A DNA stretch of 64,000 nucleotides from Reticulitermes speratus (lineage: Eukaryota > Arthropoda > Insecta > Blattodea > Rhinotermitidae): positions 30,234,944 to 30,298,943 of the forward strand of contig JAJKFL010000330.1 in the NCBI GenBank assembly GCA_021186555.1, given 5' to 3'. How positions within the stretch are numbered: position 1 is the stretch's first letter; each line of letters begins with the position of its first letter. Positions 1-53,600 of the stretch are shown here, piece after piece. Made by a program: the position numbers and the translations under genes. The notes below the pieces were generated by a model, which was not told the DNA's origin, searched no databases, and saw only the letters and a list, made by a program, of their open reading frames with translations.

Positions 1-452
1 TTCATTTATGACTTAAACAATTCTGAAATAAATTCATCTGTGGATGGTACAGTATCTAAAAATAATATAACATTGTTTTTTTGGGGGGCGGTCAATTATT
101 TGTGGATTTTCGCTTTTCCCACAGGGTCTTGGAGCCTAACCACCTCAAAAAGTGGGGGGGTGACTGTAGTACTAAGAATGAGGGGGTTTTATCATTTGTA
201 GTATAGATGAATGGTGACTTTTGACTCACCGTGTGTTGAAATGAGCCTTTATATTCTTGGGTAAACCCTATAAGGGGTTTTAGCATGTGTGGCCTGTGAT
301 TTATTAAATAATAATTATGGGTTTATAAGTGAATAGATATTTATTTTATATCTTTAAACGTTTATCGCGACTAAACTTAGCCAGATCCTCTTGAACTGAC
401 TGCCATGTTCGGTTTTTTTGAGATATTTATGGTTTATGTTTGATATTTACAG
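1..452 (+). other. end of an upstream RSK intron
   Basis: Non-coding sequence before the first visible exon; it ends in a TTTGATATTTACAG acceptor. I see no repeat or other feature in it. Confidence 0.6.
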
Positions 453-43228
<42,776 letters not shown>

Positions 43229-45847
43229 AGTGATCAGCATGACAGTTGGATGTGTGTGTGAGAGAGTCTTTGTTTTAAGAGATGTGTTGGAGTCGATGGT
43301 GACTGCAGTAGTGGTCGAGTGCTCGACGACACTTGTGTTATGATTTGCAGTTTAAAAATTGTGCAGTCATTTAAAGTGATATATCCAACTGGCCTTTCTT
43401 TTTTTTTCTTTCTTTTTTCTTTTTTTTTTCCGTTTTGGCCATAAGAAGACCTACAATTAAGTGTAGTGTTTAATAACCATTCTGGAAGAGGAGTCGCAAA
43501 GCTATCGGTCGACACATAGCCAAGCTGAGTTACAGTAACAGGACAGGTAAGGAAAAGTTAAATACATTTTCTGTCTGAGTGAATTTGGCTGTTGCAAGCC
43601 TGTGCATAGTGATCAATTGCTTAGAGGGAAGTCAAGTTTTTTCCTTGAAAAGTTAATATTTTTAAATAACATATAAATGTTCTTTCTCTTTTCCTGTCCA
43701 GAATTAGTGGTGAATTTGTAAGATTTAAGTGTTGGAATGAAATTAGTTGTGTTCTGCATTGTCTGTTTCTCAGACTCACCTTGTCTAAATGTTCCATGTA
43801 TGACAGTGGCATTACTAGAAAACGGGCACATTTTTATCGGTAGAGAATGTAGATCATTTTTCATCTTGGATTCTTCTGATATTGAAGAGTTTTGAAATTT
43901 ACATTGTGTGTTGGATCAAGGATTGTTTTTTCTCTGTTATACCATGTTGTTAAAGATCTATTTAAGTGGGACAGGGTAATGGGATTTAAATATTCATTTC
44001 TCCAGGTAGATATTTTTGTGAATTCTAAACATAAGTGCTTCCATATCTCTTTTTATCAAACAGAACAGTTAGAGGGATTGTTAATGCTTGTCCTTGAAAT
44101 GAAAAATGGGGTGACAAGATTGAATGTGTTTTGTATATACTGCCTTCACAAGCCAATATCTAGTTCATGCAGTGTGCTGACTGAAACTGCTTTGTATATT
44201 TTTTATGTTTCTGTTCGCTCGTGACAGACATTAATAGAAGGCCTCAGTAATCCTAGTCGTGCCACTGAAAACACCTGATGGTCACACGTCGTAGTTAAAA
44301 GAGCACAGTGTGTATTGTGTATATAAAAGAATAAGTATTATTTGAAGAAGATTTAAAAAGTAATTAAGTATACCAATTTACATTGCATAAGCAATCATGC
44401 AGTATAAAGTTATATACAGTAAGTCTGTATTTTTGTGTACAAAAATTACTTCAATTCAGAGTCTGCTTGTTAATAGGTGGAAGCATGTATATTGTTATAA
44501 AATTAACAGATGCCCAAATTTGTAATGGTTGTGAAAATGATTTGTGCCAGTGTGTTGTGTACTGAAACTGTGTGTGTGTGTATATGTATGTGTCATGTAC
44601 ATTTTCATAAATGTAATTGCAGCATTAGGCAGTTGTAGAAAAGATAGTGAACCTCTGTGAGGTGGTTATGTTGTTCTTTGGCCTCATTTTCGTATGCATA
44701 TTTTCACATGCATGGTTGATTTTGGCATCTGATAATTTGTTTCATGGACATTTAAGACACTGAAAATAAGAGAGAACTGAATATGAGTAGTAAGCCATAT
44801 TTTGTGATGATTATACCGAGATAGACTGTACAAAGTATTTTGAATTAGACCGTTTATGATTTAAAGTTAGTATTTGTAATGTAAGTCAGTTTATTATGTT
44901 TTTGGAACCTCTGCCAAGGGAATTTACAAATGCTGTACAAGGATGATTTGATTCAGTTGTATGAAATTAGTATAGCAGCCAGTTTTCCTGATACCCGAGC
45001 TCTCGGACACTGCACGCAGCTGAAATCGGCACGGTCCGGCCGCTGCTTGGCTCGCCTCGGAACGGCCAGGCATTGTTATACCTGTTCCAAAAAAATTTAC
45101 TCCATTGGTAATACACTGTCTATCGCAGTTTGATACTGGTTTGATAAACCTTCTGATAACCTTTCTTAGAATATTTTATGGTCCTCTTTGTTCCGTTGTT
45201 TAAAAGAACACGAAAATTCCAGCAAGTTACGCGACAACGTTTTTGAAACGGGCAGTAAACGGCAGGTGCTGCGTGCCCCGTCTTCCCCACTTACCAGCTT
45301 GCCTCTTCACTCGCGTTGGCAGGGATCAAGCAAACTGGCGAGACCGGTAGATACATAAACGCGTGTGCGTGTGTTCATACGCAGTTATGCGCTGTGTTTT
45401 AAGAGCATATGGCAACGTATGTTCTTGTGATGCTTGAAATTATCGTGGTGATGAGCATTAAGATACTGATACGAGAAGTCACACTCTGTGGTCTGGTATA
45501 TAGGTACCTATGTTTCGGAGGAAACCTGCCACCATCTTCAGGGAGCGACAGAGACAGTAGGTTTCTCTGAAACGTTGGTACTGATCGTTACTCAGGAAGA
45601 AAGCTTTGGCCTTGACTGTCGATGGGGTTCCTTATCTCTGCTTGAAGTTTGGATCTTGTCAAAAACATAAGTCTCAGACATTTTCCTGTGGTTGCTGTTA
45701 GGCGTTCTGTTTGTAACAAGCATGTAGAGTCAGATACATGCACCCAACAGAGAAGTCTGTCTAGCACAAAAGAATTAACTCGCCCGCACAAGTCACAGCT
45801 GCACTTCAGCCCAGTGTATTCATAAGTGGAATATATCGGTTACTTGT
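43229..45847 (+). other. probable RSK 3' UTR, 3' end not determined
   Basis: AT-rich sequence directly after the stop with no recognisable transposon until about 45480, as expected of a long 3' UTR; a short GC-rich patch lies at 44985-45090. The first AATAAA I find after the stop is at 45848-45853; others are at 46371-46376, 47499-47504 and 48308-48313. None can be chosen without transcript data. Confidence 0.35.
45481..45600. repeat. foldback repeat with hammerhead-like cores in both orientations
   Basis: Minus strand: CTGAAGATGGTGGCAGGTTT, CCTCC, GAAAC, ATAG, GTA. Plus strand immediately after: AGTAGGTTTCTCTGAAACGT and TGGTA. Left arm GTCACACTCTGTGGTCTGGT is the family arm. Confidence 0.72.
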
Positions 45848-46207
45848 AATAAACACGTGACGGTCGGACTCTCCCTACCTCGCCGCAAAAACCACTGCCA
45901 AGGTCAAAGCTAATCTCCTGAGTACACCACTGTACCAAACTGTGCCGTGTAACAGCGCAGGAGGTCATAAGAATAAGTTACTTTTGTATCGAGTTATTTT
46001 TAAATGCACTGCAAGCCGAATGTACGTAAAACTGTTGGATCATGCAGCCCTCCTTACAAACTGTGTGATAAATTGCAGTATATAAATTCTCATTGCACGA
46101 TGGCATATTTGTATAATTTTAGTATTTCTGGGCGTGAAAGACTTCAGTGTCGTCAGTACTGAAGGCTTTCATGGCTCGTATTCGAAGAAGTATTATGTTC
46201 CAGTATA

Positions 46208-46871
46208 CAGTCATCCCCGGAAGTTACGTCGTAGGTGGCTCCGATACCAACTTTAGTCGAGACACATTTTCCATCAACGCTGTGTTAAAATGGGGTTCCA
46301 GACAATCTGTTTTGACCAAGAGAATAGTCTGTACATATTAAAAAAACTTACAGAAAATATTGAAATTACAAATAAATGTCAATTAAAGGGAGAGGAACTT
46401 CCTCTTGGACTGTAGGCAGGTTATCTGGAGCATCATCTCCATTGTCCAATAATGCAGGTGGATGCAGGAGTACTTGAGTATGACGTGAAGAAATGAAGCA
46501 TTGAAATCTGATGAGACTGCCTCTAGCAGGCAAGCTTCCTCATAATTCCCTGTCCAGTTGCTGCTAGCTCCTCGTTCCAGTAAATGTTCCCAAACGCCTT
46601 GATGCCAACTTCAATCAGTCCTAGCCCCTGAGTCAGCTTCAAACCCGTCATGGTCCTCTCGTTAGGCTCAAGAGTCCTCAACTTCTTCAACGGCGCCTTG
46701 CTTCAGAATTTTCAACAAGATCGTCGAGCGCGAGCTGCTTGTCATGGGAGTGCAGAAACTTGAAGACGCCTGCTGCATCTTACGTACGAATTTTCGCGCT
46801 TAGCTTAGTACATTGGGTCTGAGAGGCACATGACTTAAGTGCGGAACCGACGTTACTCTGGGGGATGACTG
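46208..46871 (-). mobile_element. Tigger-like internally deleted transposon
   Basis: The 664-bp element begins CAGTCATCCCC and ends GGGGATGACTG, with TA at 46206-46207 and 46872-46873. The minus strand from about 46800 to 46400 encodes, with frame shifts, DKQLALDDLVE, ERTMTGLKLTQGLGLIEVGI and ATGQGIMRKLACYEEA, which fit the C-terminal region of Tigger transposases. The catalytic domain is deleted. Confidence 0.85.
46400..46800 (-). pseudogene. Tigger transposase C-terminal remnant
   Basis: Non-catalytic helical C-terminal part only, with at least two frame shifts or stops; contained in the element at 46208-46871. No DDE motif is left. Confidence 0.7.
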
Positions 46872-46873
46872 TA

Positions 46874-48400
46874 TTCGTAACGGCTTATGGCACTTGTAAA
46901 AATTCTTGCGTGTGGTTAGTCTTAAGAATTGTTTATGGCGTTTGTTATTCTTGTAAAAAGTCATTTATATAAAAGCGTAAATACAAATGTTCAAAAATAA
47001 GTTACTGTTCTTATACTGGTACTGTTTCATTCATGTGACGAGGCTTTGAGTTGTAACAAAGTCATCGTCATCGTCATCGTAGTCGTCATGAGGATTACCT
47101 TCCTCTTCTGCACAACCTTCTCCATCGAGTAGTACGATAAGAAAAACCATATCGGATGTGATTTCAGTTAATGTAATTTAAATTTTTTTTAAGGGAATGA
47201 TTTATTACATTTTTGAGGTAACTTTTTATTATACCATTTATTTGTGTGACTGATTCTGAGGATAAAGCTATTGTGCATTTTCAGTAAAACCCTGAGGCTT
47301 CACCTACAAATGATGGTTTATGAAGTGACAGACAGACTTTACAGCAAAAGTCTGCATGACTTTGTGACGTATGAAGTCTTGCTTTTGGATACTTTGGCAC
47401 TGAGTTTGAAATTGCAGTTCCCGTTTGTTAATTTGTGTAAGAGTGAATCAAGGTACTAAGTAATCCTTAATTACAAAAATGTTCCCAATTAAGCATAAAA
47501 TAAAATCAGTCACAGCAGATTTATTATAAGTTAATATTATTACGTACACAAATTCGGTACATGTTTCGGCCCCAACAAGGGCCATCCTCAGGCGAAATAA
47601 TACAAAAATTTGAGTCTAGGAAGGTGATAGTGAAAAGAAAGAGGCCTCTTTCTTACGTATATAGAATATGTTTCATTGTTTCATTTGGTTTTTTTCATTA
47701 CAAATTTTTATGAATGCACGGATCATAATGTGTTCTGAAAAAACGAAGTTTGTAAATTAATAGATATTTTGGAGTCGCTGTCTTTGTGGCTTTAACAAGT
47801 TCATAGTATAATTACATACTGAGCTAAGTCTGAGTTCAAAATTGTGTGAGTGGCTTCTGTGACAAATTCTTAGGTGTGAGTGTGAACTAAGATTTAAGCA
47901 CACTTGTTGGTTTTTCTCTTCAGCAAATAACAGGACAGGCCAATTTCCAGTCTCACGGCTCTACAAGGAAGTGTTATGGGAATGGCTCGATAACCAGTCA
48001 CACTTCGAAAAAAGGCACCACTAATTAGTTTCACAAACGCAAAATTATTGCAGAATTTTCAAACCATTGTTTGCATTCCCAGAAAAGAAAACTTCACTGA
48101 AATATTTGTTGCGTTGTGTGGTGACGTCAAACGTTCTGTTGTGCACGTGACCCGTGTATAAACTCGCTGTATTACCCCTGTAGTTTGGTGTGAATGTTAC
48201 TAGTTTGTAGACTACTGTACAATGTCAATTTTTGCTGTATAGATATTATTTTGTTGGTTTATTTCTCTGAATATGTACACAAATCATATAGCGATGCTGA
48301 AATTGGAAATAAATATTTTATCGAACAGTTTTCGTCTCGTTTTTCAGAATGTTTTTAAAAGTGTCATTTAATGACGCTGTCAGTTGTGGCTGTGGCATGA
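46874..48400. other. downstream region, mostly unassigned
   Basis: A (CATCGT)-type simple repeat lies at 47060-47085 and a hammerhead-like motif at 47552-47597. Bases 45601-46205 before the Tigger element are also unassigned. AATAAA at 48308-48313 is a possible late poly(A) signal. Confidence 0.45.
47552..47597 (-). ncRNA. hammerhead-ribozyme-like motif
   Basis: Minus strand: CTGAGGATGGCCC, a TTGTTGG-type loop, GGCC, GAAACATGTA. Core intact; stem I has one C/C mismatch and then TTCG/CGAA pairs. Confidence 0.68.
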
Positions 48401-48510
48401 CTTTGACCACTCGCCTCCGTCAGGTGCTGAGGTTAAGAATGCGTGGAGCTTTACTCCTACTCCCCCTTATGCTTTCATGGTGTGGACAGGGACAAATGTA
48501 CTTTGCTTTC
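48400..48510 (+). mobile_element. SINE family C, 3' fragment
   Basis: GACCACTCGCCTCCGTC, GGTTAAGAATGCGTGGAGCT and TATGCTTTCATGGTGTGGAC match the family 3' part. Confidence 0.8.
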
Positions 48511-48559
48511 TTAACGAATAAATTTTGTCTTTGAGATCACCAAGCTGTTTGCATGTGTG

Positions 48560-48720
48560 TATGTCCCCCCTTTCAACTTTTGAACCAATGATTTTTGCGA
48601 AATTTGCTGTCACGTTCCCCAATAAAAATTTTCACGAAAATCCGCCTAGTGGTAGTAGAGTTGTTCCATGCGGACAGCCACACGCGTGATTGCGAACACG
48701 CATATAAATCGTATTCCAGA
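48560..48720 (-). mobile_element. family T-related fragment
   Basis: Contains TAGTAGAGTTGTTCCATGCG and a GCGAACACGC end related to family T at 48836. Confidence 0.6.
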
Positions 48721-48835
48721 AGGCTTGTGAATTTTAACATTCAAGAGTTGTGAGAATTTCAAATGCTACTTACTTTGTATTGTTTGATTATGAACCGCAT
48801 TATATTAACAATACAGGCAAATTACGCATAAACGT

Positions 48836-49351
48836 AACATTGAGGCGCGTTCCCGTAACCATTGTTGCCGTGCAAAAGCAAGACGTATTAAATATTCTGA
48901 GTGTGTGTCTGTAACCTTAGTTATCCAGCATACAAAGCGCATGCGCCGTATTATATTGTCATCTGTGGCCTGTCTGGCTCTACCATATTTTTCCACATTA
49001 TCTCACAAACGGCACGATTTTCGAAGAAAAAAAAACGTTATTGGACATGAAATGTGTGTTTTGATTTTCTCTACAACTTTTGTCTGAAACACTTCTCATT
49101 CTAAGGAGAATTGAGCGAGATATTATCATAGATGTACGTAGGTCTTCATGTAAAGTACCCGTTATTCTTGTCAGATTTTCATCTAACTTGAATTTTCTCG
49201 ACAGATTTTCGAGAAATTCTCAAATATCAAATTTCATGAAATTCCGTCCAGTGCGAGCCGAGTTGTTCCATGCGGACAGGCAGACGGACGAACAGACACA
49301 CAGACATGACGAATCTAATAGTTGCTTTTCGCAATTTTGCGAACTCGCCTA
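48836..49351 (-). mobile_element. TIR-type element family T, complete
   Basis: The minus strand starts TTAGGCGAGTTCGCAAAATT and ends GGTTACGGGAACGCGCCTCA. It contains GTCCGTCTGCCTGTCCGCAT and AATAACGGGTACTTTACATG. Non-coding, co-linear with 42025-42520. Confidence 0.9.
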
Positions 49352-49840
49352 AAGACAAGACTGAATGAATACAAATGTGAAATAGGAACGAGACTTTCTG
49401 AGTTCTGTCCGCAAATCCCTGTTCTGAAACTGCCTCATTTTGTACCGTCACGCAAGTTAAGGTGTAGAATATTCTACAGTGAAGTGCGTTTTCTTCCCAC
49501 CTTGATTTCTCATTGTTTCTTTTAACCTTTCGCAAATTACGTAACCCACAAGGCAACTTGCTACTGGGCAGATGCGAAACTGGCGGAGAGTAGACGACGG
49601 AACTGTCCCTTTTTTAAGTAATGGACAGGCAGGAAGGCAGGGCAGCATGTAGAAGGCGGTGATGGAAGAATAAACAGTGTCATATTGAAAGGGGTTGGCG
49701 TATAAGGCAGCCTTTTGAGTCGGCTGTGACAGTCAATTGTCACCAACACCTTGTTCTGCTGAGTCTGAAGTACCCAAACTTAAGCCCTGTAGTTTAATAT
49801 TCTGTTGACTTTAACCGGTTACATATTATTAATAGAGTAG
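49352..49840. other. unassigned intergenic sequence
   Basis: No feature recognised. Confidence 0.5.
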
Positions 49841-50177
49841 CCTGATGACGGTTTTTTAAGGGCCCCGCAGCAGATGCTACGGACGCACCGCAGCCTTAAG
49901 GCTTCTTGTGTAACCCTGTGATGAAGATGAAAGATGATCAGGGTTTTTTTCATTTTTACAAATAATGAAGCAACGGTGGAATGAAATTGACAGGGGAAAA
50001 CCGAAGTACTGGGGGGAAAAACCTGTCCCAGTGCCACTTTGTCCACCACAAATCCAACATGGACTGACCCCGGGATCTAACCCGGACCTCCGCGTTGGGA
50101 GGCCGGCGACTAACCGCCTGAACCATGGCATTGCCCTGATGATGGCTTTATCGGAAGCCGAAACATGTAGCGCTTTA
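49835..50177 (+). ncRNA. hammerhead-like motif split by a SINE
   Basis: CTGATGA occurs at 49842-49848 before the SINE and again at 50136-50142 after it, where it continues into TGGC ... GCC, GAAACATGTA (to 50169). The repeated core is part of the target-site duplication. Confidence 0.75.
49857..50131 (-). mobile_element. SINE family A inserted into a hammerhead motif
   Basis: Full minus-strand copy: plus-strand start GGCCCCGCAGCAGATGCTAC, end CGCCTGAACCATGGCA. It is flanked by imperfect duplications GCCTGATGACGG and GCCCTGATGATGG. Confidence 0.93.
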
Positions 50178-50685
50178 TTCTAAAAGAAAAGAATTTGTTT
50201 ATCAGTAAAAGAAAGCTGCGTCGACTTTGTAAAAAATTCATTTGACTTACAATGGCAAACACGACGGGATGCCACATACCGAGAATGACTCTGTGACTGT
50301 TCGTCAATGTGTTTCAACGTAACTGGGCTTGTTTAGCTTTCTGTCTAGCTCCGTGGCGCAATTTTCGGTGTTTCAGTTGAATTGTAAGGATTGACATTTT
50401 ATGCAACCCGCAAGTTCATTACCGCATTCGGAAGCGTCTGCCACACGGAGGCCTTGCGAAATGTTCCGTAAAATCCTAAGATTTTACGGTGAGGAGTTGT
50501 TAGCACCTCTCCCAACCACCAAGCTGTAGGACCACCCCTTGTCGGCTGTCCGCGACTGCTTATTCAACATATTCGCAGCTACCTTCCATATCCGGAGGCC
50601 GTTCCTCCATCCGCAACCTGAGGACGCGCCGTGCCGTGTGGACACTGACACACTTATCATGGGAGTCAATGAAGCTACTGATCTA
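50178..50685. other. unassigned intergenic sequence
   Basis: No feature recognised. Confidence 0.5.
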
Positions 50686-51250
50686 AATTGCTGTCAGTCA
50701 GTTCACAATCTCTTGTCTTCTCATTACTTAGCTAAAAGCAAAGATTAACATTTTCAGAAACATGATTTTGCCTCTTCTTTTGTATGGGTGTGAAACTTGG
50801 TCTCTCTTACTGAGGGAGGAACATAGGTTGAGGGTGTTTGGGAACAGAGTGCTGAGGAAGATATTTGGGCCTAAGAGGGACGGGGTAACAGGAGACTGGA
50901 GACAGCATAATGAGTAGGTTGATCTTCACTCATCAAATACTATTCTAGTGATCAAATCAAGAACATAGAGAAGACAGGAGCATCTAGCACGTACAGAGGA
51001 GAGGAGAAGTGCGTATAGGGTTTTGGTTTGGTAACCCGAGGGAAACAGAACACGTGGAAAACCTTAGCGTAGATTGGAGGATAATATTAAAATGGATCTT
51101 CAAGAAATATGATTGGCAGCGTGGACTGGATTGATCTGGCTCAGGATAGGGGCAGGTCGCTGACTTATGAACGCGGTAATTAACCTTCGGGTTCCATAAA
51201 ACGCGGGGAATTTCTTAACTAGCTGAGGAACTGTTAGCTTCTCAGATTCT
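50686..51250 (+). mobile_element. LINE family L1x, 3' end
   Basis: [40 protein letters not shown] and RKIFGPKRDGVTGDWRQ, then the decayed GHVAR and RILV regions and AACCTTCGGGTTCCATAAAA. Shorter internal deletions than the copy at 957. Confidence 0.9.
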
Positions 51251-52257
51251 CTGTTAGTTTTAACCAGTTGGTGTTTGTAATGGAAAGGCACATTGTTTTC
51301 TGTGCTGTACGAACAGAATATTTGAACAATATTTAGTTGAACTGTATGCCTTTTGCTTGATTGGGAAATTATACGGGGATGTTATGTTAGGAATAAATGG
51401 AGTTTTCTTCAGCGACAGCAAAATCTCCAGACAACGACATTTGTAGTTTGATTTACGTCCGCTGAACACATAAACAGAACCTTAAATCTCTGCTTTTATT
51501 TTCAGTGAATCAATAAAACTAGTTGATTTAACGTCGTGTTTAGCTGCTGATTCAAATCTTATTACAGTGTCTAAAGTTCCAATAAAACGTCCTGTATTAA
51601 TAGTCCATGGAATCAGAATTTTTACTGCTTTTCCCCTGTGACCTGATGAAGAAGTTTTGGCGAGTTTTTGGAAGGAAATATGCCACAAAGTATGGCATTG
51701 AAATTGATTTTCCGTATACGATAATGCTGAAAATATTGAGTGGATAATATTTTGTGTTTTTACAGTATCATAAAAAGAAACTGTAGGAGAGGAAATTTAA
51801 TATAAAAAATGGTAGGGCTAAAATGAGGTCCTTTTCCACTGCCGACTCCTTCCAGAACTGACAGTCGGCTGTCTTTGTTGCTCTAGGTATACGTCGTTGT
51901 TAGACTTCTTTACTTCTATAGGAAAACAAATGTAGGCTTGTAAGGTACCCCACCATCTTCCAACTTTTTGAATCGTTTGTCCGCATGTCACGAAATTTAG
52001 TATGAACGTTTTGCTGCAGAAGGTCACTGCAACATCGTACGAAATAATTGATAAATATATGGCGGATATTATGAGGTGTCGGCACCACAAACGGAATCCT
52101 TAAAACATTGATTCTTTCATTCAAATATGTAGCCGGTATTGAAGTTTGTGGGGATTTGTGTCATCCAACATGCTAAAGGCTGGTGAAAACAACATTCTTA
52201 TACCTGCTTCCTGTACATCGACAATCAATAATAATGATAATATATAATAATAATAAC
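51251..52257. other. unassigned intergenic sequence
   Basis: Two overlapping minus frames at 51818-52124 show no family I recognise. Confidence 0.45.
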
Positions 52258-52505
52258 AACTTTGTCTTACGATAAGTCCATAGCCTCTCCCAAAGCGAGT
52301 TTCTCCACAGGGTGAGAGCTAGTGCTTCCTCTTTCATTTTCCAGTATCTTCTCTTTTCCTTAAGGTCATCCAGTAGCTGCTTACGTCTTCTCCCTCGTCT
52401 TCCCGTCATTTCTATCCTTCCTTCTAACATTCCTTCAATCACGTGTTTCAGAAGGCAGTTTCTACGCAAGATGTGACCAATCCAGTTAGCCTTCTTTCTT
52501 TTTAT
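52258..52505 (-). mobile_element. second LINE family, C-terminal fragment
   Basis: The minus strand encodes NWIGHILRRNCLLKHVIEG-like sequence, RGRRRKQLLDDLKEKRRYW and KEEALALTLWRNSLWERL. It is one of two copies; the other is at 12830. Confidence 0.87.
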
Positions 52506-52555
52506 TGTATGTACGATATTCCTTTCCTCCTTAAATCTAAGTAGTACTTACACAA

Positions 52556-52853
52556 TAGGGGCACGCGGTGGCGCAGTTGGTTGAGGCACTACGCTGCAAA
52601 CCGGAACGTCGCGGGTTCGATTCCCGATGGTGTCATTGGAATTAATTCCTTGACATAATCGTTTCGGTCGCACTATGGCCCTGGGGTCGACTCAGCCTCT
52701 AACAGAAATGAGTACCAGGAATATTTCCTGGGGGTAAAAGCGGCCGGTGCGTAGGGCTGGCAACCTTACCAGCTTCATGTGCCGATTGTCTACAAATGTG
52801 GGAGCCTGGACCCCTCAGGGCCTGCCTAGGCCTGTAATGGGGTTGCTTTACCA
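52556..52853 (+). mobile_element. SINE family B, full length with target-site duplication
   Basis: GCACGCGGTGGCGCAGTTGG head, GGGTTCGATTCCCGATGG B box, 3' end GTAATGGGGTTGCTTTACCA. It is flanked by TACTTACACAA (52545-52555 and 52854-52864). Confidence 0.95.
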
Positions 52854-52864
52854 TACTTACACAA

Positions 52865-53026
52865 AAACATGTGTAAGTTGTACTAATGTTTTAATTTCTG
52901 TTAGTTTCTTTGCAAAGCGAAAGTGATGCTGTGTTTAGTTTGCGTTGCTGATGAAGGCATAATTATTAATTAATTACTTGTACTCACCCATATAAGCGGG
53001 TGTTCACTTTTACAGCCGTTGGGGGG
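52865..53026. other. unassigned intergenic sequence
   Basis: Nothing recognised. Confidence 0.5.
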
Positions 53027-53029
53027 GTG

Positions 53030-53115
<86 letters not shown>
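53027..53115. repeat. (GT)n followed by a 72-base T run
   Basis: GTGTGT at 53027-53043 and uninterrupted T from 53044 to 53115. No retroposon is recognised beside it, so its source is unclear. Confidence 0.97.
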
Positions 53116-53119
<4 letters not shown>

Positions 53120-53600
53120 GAATTTTCCTTGCTGCTCTTCTGTCGAGTTGTGTCCCGTGCCGCCGTTCTAACAAGCACGTCATACAATATGGCAACGTTT
53201 GGAACTTGCTCGCATGCCGCCTGAATTGAAACTAGGTTTTATGTTTGTTCTTCGATTTTTCACCTTAACCTTTTCGTACGACGTGACTCAAAAAGAAATC
53301 TAATAAACACAATTCCATAGAACGGAAATCGGTCTTCTTTCACCGACGATAAAATGAGCGATATTCTGAAGTGGGGTTGACTTTCAACATACATGTTGCC
53401 AACGTATTTGAAACACGCTTCAGCCTCCGAAGTTAATAGCAACTGAATTAGCTGATTACTGAAGAAAATCGGTTGACTGTGGGAATGTTGACACTTGAAT
53501 CTTCGGATTTAACGTAGGTGGGTCGTGTGGGATGCTGACTGCAGCTTTGACCCTCCCAGCTACCAACACTTTGCACCCAGTCCAGAGCCAGTTCAGCAAT
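53116..53600. other. unassigned intergenic sequence
   Basis: Nothing recognised. Confidence 0.5.

Noticed and set aside
51818-52124. Minus-strand ORFs of 74-90 codons as a transposase or gene
   Set aside because: No catalytic motif or family pattern recognised.
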